Below are positions 1 through 6,600 of a DNA stretch of 8,095 bases, piece after piece. The position numbers and the translations under genes were made by a program. Every line of letters starts with the position of its first letter. The stretch's first letter is position 1. The DNA is taken from positions 1 to 8,095 of the forward strand of contig WJJQ01000079.1 in NCBI GenBank assembly GCA_014729615.1, in the 5' to 3' direction. The notes under the pieces were generated by a model. The model was not told the origin of the DNA. It did no database searches and saw only the letters and a program-made list of their open reading frames with translations. This stretch comes from Candidatus Peregrinibacteria bacterium. GTDB lineage: Bacteria > Patescibacteriota > Gracilibacteria > UBA1369.

Positions 1-37
1 GTCGTGGTTTGCTGCAAAATGGCAAGTCTATAAAATA

Positions 38-66
38 TTAAAAAAGGAAAAAACTTGTGTTAAGAT
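38..66 (+). promoter_or_regulatory. Promoter P1 of the 101-aa gene and dprA
   Basis: A sigma70-type extended -10 promoter can be read here: TTGTG-T-TAAGAT, with the TG at 58-59 and the -10 hexamer at 61-66. A weak -35 (TTAAAA, 38-43) lies 17 nt upstream across an A-rich spacer. The predicted transcription start is about 73-74, giving a leader of about 40 nt before ATG 115. The same TTGTGnTAAnAT core occurs in front of three other genes in the window, which is the main support. An alternative reading, TTGTGT (55-60) with TAATAT (78-83) at 17-nt spacing, is possible but less like the other promoters. Confidence 0.5.
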
Positions 67-92
67 GCCGTAGTCACTAATATGTCATCTTA
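61..92. promoter_or_regulatory. Inverted repeat over the P1 start region (possible operator or weak terminator)
   Basis: TAAGATG (61-67) is repeated in inverse as CATCTTA (86-92), 18 nt apart. A nested 9-bp palindrome, TAGT-C-ACTA (71-79), sits near the same centre. The left arm is the -10 box itself, so a bound protein would block P1. A run of six T follows the right arm (93-98), so it could instead be a weak terminator for a gene upstream of the window. The stem is AT-rich and the loop is long, so the operator reading seems somewhat better, but neither is proven. Confidence 0.3.
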
Positions 93-114
93 TTTTTTAA
101 CCTAAATAATAACA

Positions 115-420
115 ATGACTGCAGAAAGAATTGAATCTGAATCAAATATCAAGCCTAATGTGCCTGTGATTCCTCAAGGGTATATTGGCCAAGTTAAGGA
201 AAAATGGGCTCATGGCGGATGTCAGATACCTGTTGATTTATCGCCCGATCAATTTGACAAAAGCGAAGTCGAACAAATGATAAAGCTGATTTCCAAAAAG
301 GAAGGTAGCGTTGAAGCGGCAAAAGAATATGTGAGAAGAAAAATTGAAACCTGGCTTGCGCATGAAGAAATTTTAGAAGCAACAGCGGAAAAAATTGTTG
401 CCTGCATGAAAGAAATTTAG
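115..420 (+). CDS. Hypothetical 101-aa protein, unknown function
   Basis: I do not recognise this protein. It starts at the first ATG after an in-frame TAA (103-105) and ends at TAG. Residues 1-40 are polar with a short Pro-rich stretch (NVPVIPQGY), followed by WAHGGCQIPVDLSPDQF. Residues 49-101 look like two or three charged amphipathic helices. There are two cysteines (C36, C97), with no CxxC motif, no signal peptide and no membrane segment, so a small soluble cytoplasmic protein is likely. There is no Shine-Dalgarno sequence in front; the leader is A/T-rich like the other genes here. It lies 59 bp upstream of dprA on the same strand with no clear promoter for dprA between, so the two are probably cotranscribed from P1. 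That hints at, but does not show, a link to DNA handling. Its reality is supported by its own promoter and an intact frame. Confidence 0.75.
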   Translation: MTAERIESESNIKPNVPVIPQGYIGQVKEKWAHGGCQIPVDLSPDQFDKSEVEQMIKLISKKEGSVEAAKEYVRRKIETWLAHEEILEATAEKIVACMKEI

Positions 421-479
421 TTTTACTTTAAAAAGTTTTAATAAAAATAATGCATAATGCGTGCAAATAATTTTTTTTT

Positions 480-1313
480 GTGCGTATTACGAACAAGCAT
501 TATCCGGAAAACCTACAAAACATTTTTGATCCGCCAAAAGCACTTTATTTGAGCGGAAAGTTGAATAAAGATGCTGACTATATTTCAATAGTCGGCTCTC
601 GAACACCCAGTTCTTATGGTTACAGAATGGCGTATGTAATAGCCAATAAGCTGGCAAGACTGGGAGTAAGTATTGTTAGCGGACTCGCTTTTGGAATTGA
701 CGCGGTTGCCCATAAAGCGTGTATGGATGCCGGCATGCCGACAGTAGCTGTTCTGGCCAGCAGTGTCGATTATGTTACGCCGAGATCAAATCAGAGATTG
801 GCAAATCAAATAGTTGAGAAAGGTGGAGTACTATTATCGGAATATCAAAACTATGATTCGGCGCATAAATATAGATTTTTGCAGAGAAACAGAATAATAA
901 GCGGATTATCGAGAGCGACAATTGTTATTGAAGCGGCTGAAAAATCGGGCGCGCTGATAACTGCAGACCACGCATTTGAACAAAATCGAGAAGTATATGT
1001 TTTGCTTGGTGACCTGGACAGACCCCTTTCCGCCGGTTGTTATAAGCAAATTAAAGCCACGAAAGCTCAGCCAATTTTGGGAATTGATCATTTAATGCAG
1101 GAATTGAAGCTGGTTGAAGAGCCAGAACCAATAAAACACGATGAAAAATATTTACTGGATCTGATTGGTAAGCGCGAGAAATCTTTTGATCAAATTATGC
1201 GTGAAAGTAATCTGGAGCTATCCGTACTAAATTCGTTAATAATGAACCTTGAAATTAAAGGTGTATTAATCAGAACGATAAACGGATTTAAAGTTAAATC
1301 GAAATCGCAGTGA
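480..1313 (+). CDS. dprA: DNA-processing protein DprA (Smf family), short form
   Basis: DprA binds incoming single-stranded DNA during natural transformation and helps load RecA on it, in the cytoplasm. The 277-aa product has the Rossmann-like core: an opening YPENL..I.DPP.ALYLSG (8-26), IVGSRTPSSYG (37-47), SGLAFGIDAVAH (67-78), FLQRNRIISGLS (133-144) and EAAEKSGALITA (151-162). Residues about 216-277 fit the C-terminal winged-helix domain. The N-terminal SAM-like domain of longer DprA proteins is absent, so this is the core plus winged helix form. The start is GTG at 480: only three codons separate it from an in-frame TAA (468-470), and the family homology begins right after it. Nine T residues directly precede the GTG and there is no Shine-Dalgarno sequence. 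It ends in TGA, and its last 20 bp overlap the 3' end of the convergent pilB gene. The family assignment is secure; the role in transformation is inferred from the family. Confidence 0.95.
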   Translation: MRITNKHYPENLQNIFDPPKALYLSGKLNKDADYISIVGSRTPSSYGYRMAYVIANKLARLGVSIVSGLAFGIDAVAHKACMDAGMPTVAVLASSVDYVTPRSNQRLANQIVEKGGVLLSEYQNYDSAHKYRFLQRNRIISGLSRATIVIEAAEKSGALITADHAFEQNREVYVLLGDLDRPLSAGCYKQIKATKAQPILGIDHLMQELKLVEEPEPIKHDEKYLLDLIGKREKSFDQIMRESNLELSVLNSLIMNLEIKGVLIRTINGFKVKSKSQ

Positions 1314-3153
1314 CACGATGAATTTCGGGCAAGGTTGTAATACCATTTATCACCTTTATAATGCCATCTTCATACATTGTAAGCATGCCTTTTTTTCTGG
1401 CTGCTTCAATCAATTTCATGGAGCTGGCTTTTTCAAGAATCAGACGCTTGATTTCATTATCCACATCTAAAACTTCAATCACCGAAACACGACCTTTATA
1501 ACCTGTGTGTGAGCAAGCCTCACAGCCTTTTGCAACAGGCAACGTCTCAGGAATTTCCAGCTTTAGTGACGGTTGAATTTTTTTAATAAATTCAAGTTGT
1601 CTGGTTAACTCGTCAAGTTTTGCTTTTTCTATAGGTTTTTCTTCACGACAATTGTCACATATTCTACGGGCGAGACGCTGTGCAATTACTGTGTCAAGCG
1701 CGGGAGCAACCATAAATGATGGTAACCCAATGTTGATTAAACGCGGAATCGCTTCAATCGCGCTGTTCGTATGCAAAGTACTTAAAAGAACGTGACCGGT
1801 TAAAGCGGCTTGCGCGGCGGTTTCAGCTGTTTCAAGATCACGGATTTCACCAAGCATCACGATGTCGGGATCCTGACGGAGTATTGCTCTTAAACCGTTT
1901 GCAAAGTCGTATCCCCTTTTTTCATTGATCTGACTTTGTGAAATACCCTTCAGATGGTATTCAATGGGATCTTCAAGGGTAATTATTTTGTTTTCGGGAT
2001 TATTAAATTTTTCCAACAAAGTATATAAAGTCGTCGTTTTACCAGAACCCGTGGGCCCCGTAACCAAAATCATTCCGTGTTTTAGATTTAGTAAATGCTT
2101 TGTATGGGCCAGAGCTGAGCCGGAAAATCCCATATCTTCGAAACTTAGAGCATTTCTTTTACTGTCCAGTAAACGCATTACGAAAGTTTCGCCGTATTGT
2201 GTCGGCAATGCCGAAACACGCACGTCAACTTTTCTTTCGTTTACCTGAAAATTGTACCGGCCATCTTGAGGTTCGTTATCAATGTTTAATTTCATTTTAC
2301 ATTGATACTTAATTTGATTGGCCACATTTTTATAAGTACCCTTGTCCAGCTTGAAAATTTCGTGCAAAAGGCCGTCTATTCTGAATCTTATTACGACTTC
2401 GTCTTCTTCGGGTTCGAAGTGAATGTCTGAGGCTCCTGTTTTTAGGGCACCTACGCTAATCAAATAAAGCGCTTCTTCGGATGTAACGGTTTTTGCTTTT
2501 TCCTGAAGGTTTTTTAAGTCTTCAATTTCCTTTTCAAAGGCCTTTATTTTGTTTTCTTCGAGACTCGTGTCGATTTCTTTCTTAACTTTGTATTGTTCGG
2601 TGCGATACAAAGACATTGCTTCCAGCAAGCCTTCGTCCGATGCAAGATTAACATTGATCGCGAAGCCCGCCTTTTTAAGTTGATCCAAAACTTGCTGAGT
2701 TTCGGGCTTGTCGGGATCGGCAACCGCTACTCTGAGTTTTTTACCCATTTTGAAAAACGGTATTATGAGTGCTTCTTTAGCAACTTCGGGCGGGATTAAT
2801 TTTAGAAGGTCGGGATTAATGGGAGTAACCGAAATATTGATATATCCCATTCCCTTTTCACGTGCTTTTTTCGCAGTGTCTTTTTCTTTGAACTGTCTGT
2901 TGATAGCTCCCAGTCGTTGCTCTTGATTTTCAGGGGCCTGACCGGCAAGTCCCGCTTGAGTGGGCGAATCCGCGTGCACCTGAATTTGAACGGGACGAGC
3001 CTTTGCCACAGTCGGCGCGTAGGTAGCTTTTTCACCCGGTTTGGGTCGATCTTTCGGCACAGCATGAGCGGCTGCTTGGGCTATTTCCATTGGAGTCATC
3101 TCCTTTTCATTTTCTTGCTGATTTGAATTCTGGTTTTGATTATCGTCGGGCAT
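1294..3153 (-). CDS. pilB: Type IV pilus assembly ATPase PilB (GspE/PulE family)
   Basis: This is the cytoplasmic hexameric ATPase that drives pilin polymerisation in type IV pili, or pseudopilus assembly in type II secretion. The 619-aa product has Walker A GPTGSGKT (366-373), the Asp box ITLEDPIEYH (391-400), Walker B IVMLGEIRD (431-439) and the His box with GHVLLSTLHTN (453-463). The zinc-binding cysteines are CDNC (499-502) and CEAC (544-547). Residues about 100-190 fit the GspE N-terminal domain, and 190-222 is a charged, probably coiled-coil linker. The first ~95 residues are an Asn/Gln/Pro-rich, probably disordered extension (MPDDNQNQNSNQQENEK onward). All catalytic motifs are intact. 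PilB rather than the retraction ATPase PilT is indicated by the tetracysteine motif and the N-terminal domain; GspE of a secretion system cannot be fully excluded. ATG 3153 follows an A-rich leader without a Shine-Dalgarno sequence, about 25 nt below promoter P2. No other pilus genes lie in the window. Confidence 0.95.
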   Translation of the reverse strand: MPDDNQNQNSNQQENEKEMTPMEIAQAAAHAVPKDRPKPGEKATYAPTVAKARPVQIQVHADSPTQAGLAGQAPENQEQRLGAINRQFKEKDTAKKAREKGMGYINISVTPINPDLLKLIPPEVAKEALIIPFFKMGKKLRVAVADPDKPETQQVLDQLKKAGFAINVNLASDEGLLEAMSLYRTEQYKVKKEIDTSLEENKIKAFEKEIEDLKNLQEKAKTVTSEEALYLISVGALKTGASDIHFEPEEDEVVIRFRIDGLLHEIFKLDKGTYKNVANQIKYQCKMKLNIDNEPQDGRYNFQVNERKVDVRVSALPTQYGETFVMRLLDSKRNALSFEDMGFSGSALAHTKHLLNLKHGMILVTGPTGSGKTTTLYTLLEKFNNPENKIITLEDPIEYHLKGISQSQINEKRGYDFANGLRAILRQDPDIVMLGEIRDLETAETAAQAALTGHVLLSTLHTNSAIEAIPRLINIGLPSFMVAPALDTVIAQRLARRICDNCREEKPIEKAKLDELTRQLEFIKKIQPSLKLEIPETLPVAKGCEACSHTGYKGRVSVIEVLDVDNEIKRLILEKASSMKLIEAARKKGMLTMYEDGIIKVINGITTLPEIHRVTAISI

Positions 3154-3185
3154 TTATTTTTTTTTTCGCAAAGATGTATCTGTTT

Positions 3186-3214
3186 ATTTTACCACATTTT
3201 CATTTTTTGATTAA
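3186..3214 (-). promoter_or_regulatory. Promoter P2 of pilB
   Basis: Read on the minus strand, the -10 is TAAAAT (3191-3186) preceded by TGTGG, giving ATGTGGTAAAAT, an extended -10. A weak -35, TTAATC (3214-3209), lies 17 nt upstream, and the spacer starts with six A. The predicted start near 3178 leaves a leader of about 25 nt to ATG 3153. It matches the WTGTGNTAADAT pattern of the other promoters in the window. Confidence 0.55.
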
Positions 3215-3222
3215 GTCTTAAT
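3210..3222. promoter_or_regulatory. 13-bp palindrome between divergent promoters P2 and P3 (candidate operator)
   Basis: ATTAAG-T-CTTAAT is a perfect inverted repeat with 6-bp arms and one central base. It overlaps the -35 of P2 and touches the first base of the -35 of P3, so a dimeric regulator bound here could control pilB and the 109-aa gene together. Short AT-rich palindromes do arise by chance, so the case rests on its exact placement. Confidence 0.35.
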
Positions 3223-3250
3223 GGAAAAAAAATACATTTTGTGTTAATAT
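3222..3250 (+). promoter_or_regulatory. Promoter P3 of the 109-aa gene
   Basis: The -35 is TGGAAA (3222-3227), followed by a 17-nt spacer that opens with an A-tract, and an extended -10, TTGTG-T-TAATAT (-10 at 3245-3250). The predicted start is about 3257-3258, leaving a leader of only about 13 nt to ATG 3271. By hand alignment it is identical to P4 at 24 of 29 positions. Confidence 0.6.
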
Positions 3251-3270
3251 GAAATGATTAATTGCGCAAC

Positions 3271-3600
3271 ATGGCCAATCGTGAACAAAAAGAACAAAAG
3301 CTGAGGGAAGCTGTTAGACGCTCAATTTTGCTGAGTCCTGAAGATAAAAAATTCTGGATAGATCACGCTGCTATGTTGCCGAATCCGGTTTTAGATGACG
3401 TGTACAAATTAATCAAATCTAAAAATGAGGTTGTGGATAATTATTTGATGGCTGCTCTGGAAAAGGACAAAGAGCATAAATATTTGCTCGATTTAAAACA
3501 AAAAATTCAAAATATTAAGCAAAAAGCTTTTGAAATGGAAGAAGAGGCAACTCATGAAAATGCTGACGAATTATTAAAAAAAGAACTGGATAATTTATAA
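3271..3600 (+). CDS. Hypothetical 109-aa helical protein
   Basis: I do not recognise a named family. A longer version could start at TTG 3262, but ATG 3271 (MANREQKEQK) is preferred: the TTG would lie only about 5 nt from the predicted P3 start, and ATG is the commoner start codon. The protein is soluble, charged and almost all helical. Residues about 20-50 (LLSPEDKKFWIDHAAMLPNP) have a pattern of Trp and Leu that suggests a small helical bundle, and residues 60-109 look like a coiled coil ending in ELLKKELDNL. There is no signal peptide, no cysteine and no catalytic motif. It is divergent from pilB and shares its regulatory gap, and it lies 81 bp upstream of the giant gene on the same strand. 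From my general impression, small helical proteins with an LSPE..FW motif are common in CPR genomes, but I cannot verify this here. A helper or adaptor role for the pilus or for the giant protein is only a guess. Confidence 0.75.
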   Translation: MANREQKEQKLREAVRRSILLSPEDKKFWIDHAAMLPNPVLDDVYKLIKSKNEVVDNYLMAALEKDKEHKYLLDLKQKIQNIKQKAFEMEEEATHENADELLKKELDNL

Positions 3601-3613
3601 AATTCGACATATT

Positions 3614-3638
3614 CAATCTGGAAAAAAAACACAGATTG
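3614..3638. promoter_or_regulatory. Inverted repeat embedded in promoter P4 (candidate operator)
   Basis: CAATCTG (3614-3620) and CAGATTG (3632-3638) form perfect 7-bp arms around an 11-nt A-rich centre. The left arm runs into the -35 of P4 and the right arm into its extended -10, so the repeat is centred on the promoter spacer. There is no T-tract after it, so it is not a convincing terminator for the preceding gene. A second short palindrome, TAATC-A-GATTA (3647-3657), lies at the predicted transcription start. Confidence 0.4.
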
Positions 3639-3647
3639 TGATAAAAT
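3619..3647 (+). promoter_or_regulatory. Promoter P4 of the giant gene
   Basis: The -35 is TGGAAA (3619-3624), the spacer is 17 nt and begins with an A-tract, and the extended -10 is TTGTG-A-TAAAAT (-10 at 3642-3647, five of six consensus bases). The predicted start is about 3654-3655, giving a leader of about 27 nt, very A-rich, to ATG 3682. This is the best-matching promoter in the window and is almost the same as P3. Confidence 0.65.
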
Positions 3648-3681
3648 AATCAGATTACAAAAATAAAAACAAAATAAAAAA

Positions 3682-6600
3682 ATGGGGTTAGAAGATGCCA
3701 AAAGAAACATTGAGCAATCGTTTGCCAGTTTGGAAGAAGCAGAAGAAAAAGACAAATCCGGGTTACTTAAAGAAGAATTAGAGGAGCATGAAGATCTTTT
3801 TTATGAGGTTGAGGACCTTGTGGATCTTGGCGGTTTTTTGAATCTGCAGACGGAAGAATCTAAAAAATATTATGAAAAAGGTTTAAAGGAAGTCGAATCA
3901 ACAATGTATGATCTTGCGGCGGAAGGTCAAGATATTTTAAAAGACAAGAAAAAAGCGAAGGAAAAAATTAAAACGATTGATAGTTTGGCAGGTGAATTAG
4001 ATAGTACTTTAGGTAAGTATAAACCGACTGTAGAAAAGTTGTCACGAATTGACACGCAGGTAAACAAAGAACTGGAAATTGCGGAAGAACGAATGATCGC
4101 AATTGAAAAAATTGAAAAAAGAAAATTGGAGAATAATCTAGATTTTGACGAGGAATCCTATGAAATATACATAGATGAAGCAATAGACAGTTTTGGCACT
4201 GTTCTTAAACTATATAATACTATTGGAAATCTTCCGGAAGCTTTCAGAGATAAAAAGAAAAATATAGAAAAAAATGTTAAAAAACTGGCCAAAAAAGAAA
4301 TTGTCGTAAAACAAACGAGATTAATCAGAGATAAATATGGGTCATTGGTTGAAATGGAAATTGATTACGATAACAAAGACGACGGATCTTATGAAATTGT
4401 CGGAGGAGAAATAATCCCAAAGGAAGAATTTTATAAACTATCGTTTCTTGATCAAAGAAAATTAATTGTTGATTTAAGATCAATTGAATTTGAAGTGGCT
4501 GATAATGTAGATGAAGAAGTAGCGCCAATAAAGGCGGAATCTTTTTATGAAGGAAGAAAATTATATGAACAAGGTAAATATCAAGACGCTAAACTGGTAT
4601 TGGAACTGTTTATTAAAGATGCCGAAAATTGGAATACATATGAGGACGGGGAACGTCCATCAAATTTGGATGATCTTGTAAAAACCGCCGGTGGATACCT
4701 AAATGAAATCAATGAATCTTTGGGTAAGCAAGAGGCCATTTTAAACGCGCGGGGCCTAATAGAACGTGGAGATTTACACGGTGCCACAACGGTATTGAAA
4801 AATTTCATAGAAGAGAAAGCAGAAACTTCAGATGCTGAAATGCAAAAAAATGTGGAAGCCGCCAAGGAATTGATGAAAAGAATCGAGCTGACCATTGCTG
4901 AAAGAACAATGGAAAGACTTTATCAAATGCGTCCTCCGAAAAAAGTTGTGACGACCGTGCGCGCAGGTGAAAGAACCGTTATTAATCCCCAATATAAAGA
5001 GTGGCACACGTATTACCAAGCTGCCCGTGATGTTCATTCAGCTTTAAAAGAAGGAAAACACAATGATTTTAGCAGTGCATATGAGGAAGTATTAAAGAAT
5101 AAAGGTCAATATTATTATCAAGAAGGCACCAGAAAATATTACGAATTTGAGAAGGATAATAGGTTTAATGTTCTGGAGGACGAAAAAATGTTGGAAAACT
5201 TACCACATGGTTATTTACAACTGGCCAGAAAATATAGAAAAGCAAAACAATATGATATAGCGGAGCAATATTTTCTCGCATACTTTGAAAAAGACCTTGT
5301 GAAAGTGGCACAGAAAAGGCTTACATTCGAGCAATATAAGAAAAAAGTCGATTCCGATGTTGGTTTTAATAAAGAACTGGCTGACATTGTTGCTGAACAT
5401 AAGAAATTGTTTGAAAAGGAAGCGGCCGAAAAGGGATATGATCCTGCAACGTTCAACGAAGCTGAAATTAGAGAAAAAGCCCTTTTAATGCTTTATCAAA
5501 AAAAATTACCGGAAGTTGCGGTAGCTGAAAAACAAGCCTTGCATCAGGCTCATCCCGATAGTTTTAATGCGTATGACAAAGAAGTATGGGCAGAGTTTAT
5601 GGATATGAAAGGTCAAACCTGGAAGGGAAGTCCGCTTGAATTATTCGATATGTCGGACGCGGATTGGGACTGGCTTAAGTATCAGCTGGCCATTGATATC
5701 GGAATGATTGCAATTTCAGGTTTTGGCGGATCCTTGCTTAAAAAAGGAACAGGGTTCGCTTTGGCTAAAATTCGTGACAATACGTTACGAAGAAAAATGG
5801 TGCAGGAACTAGCGGAAGCCGGTTCAATGGAAGCTCGCGAACAGATAATCACAAAGTACCGATTCATGCAGGAAGCTGAATTGGCTTTAGGTAAAGGTGC
5901 CGGACAAAGCGCGTACACCAGAGGCGCCAGGACTTTGGCTGGAGCTTATGGTGGAACAGCAATTGAAAGTTTCGGTTTTTCAGTTAGTCACGCTACGTTG
6001 AATGGCGCTAGAAATGGCCGATTTAATGTTATCGAAGAAGTAAACGCAAACTGGCAACATGATATGAAAGTTTTTGCCATTCTGGGTGCATCGGGAAGAG
6101 TTTCTCATAGTCTTTTAGATAAATTTTTAATTTCAAAGAATCCGGTGCTAAAAACGGCGGGTGGACTTGGCACTCTCGGAATAGAAGCTAATGCAATGGC
6201 CCTGGCAAACGGTGGGCAATTAACAAAGCATGATGTTGCGATGATTCTTGGTTTTAGAGCCAAAAGACTTGGAATTGACAAGGGTAAAAGAGCCATTGAT
6301 TATTTAAGAGAATCCAGCACTGAAAATTTGAAAGTTGGTGAGACTGCTGGAAATAAAGAAACCGCATCGGCATTGGGAGTCAGTGATATTTATTTTGGGA
6401 AATTCGGTGAAAATCTGGAAGTCGGCGGGAAACCGGCTGAAGGATTTATGGACGCAAGTTCAAGACGAATTCATTACAACATGACTTATTTAAACGAAGG
6501 TAATCTTGCTCCTCATCTGGTGGAAAAGGGCGCGAAAGAAAAAATCATGCCCGAAGGATACAAGTTGGAAAATAAAAACGGTGAAACTGTTGTGAACGGA

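Noticed and set aside
1..73. Possible tail of an upstream gene (frame 2 to TAG at 71-73, frame 3 to TAA at 39-41, or frame 1 to TAA at 31-33)
   Set aside because: All three frames are open for a few codons, none gives a recognisable C-terminus, and the longest runs through promoter P1. There is no basis to choose one.
1964..3126. Plus-strand open frames, and a second minus-strand frame at 2802-3065, inside pilB
   Set aside because: They overlap a PilB coding region with all motifs intact and show no family resemblance of their own.
3262..3270. TTG 3262 as the start of the small helical protein
   Set aside because: It lies only about 5 nt from the predicted transcription start, while ATG 3271 in the same frame is better placed.
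3601..3640. CAATCTG/CAGATTG hairpin as terminator of the 109-aa gene
   Set aside because: No T-tract follows, and the element coincides with promoter P4, so an operator role is more plausible.
5683..5739. Transmembrane helix in the giant protein (residues 668-686)
   Set aside because: The stretch is hydrophobic but contains an Asp and many Gly, and stands alone in a charged, soluble-looking protein. I treat it as a buried helix of the Gly/Ala-rich domain.
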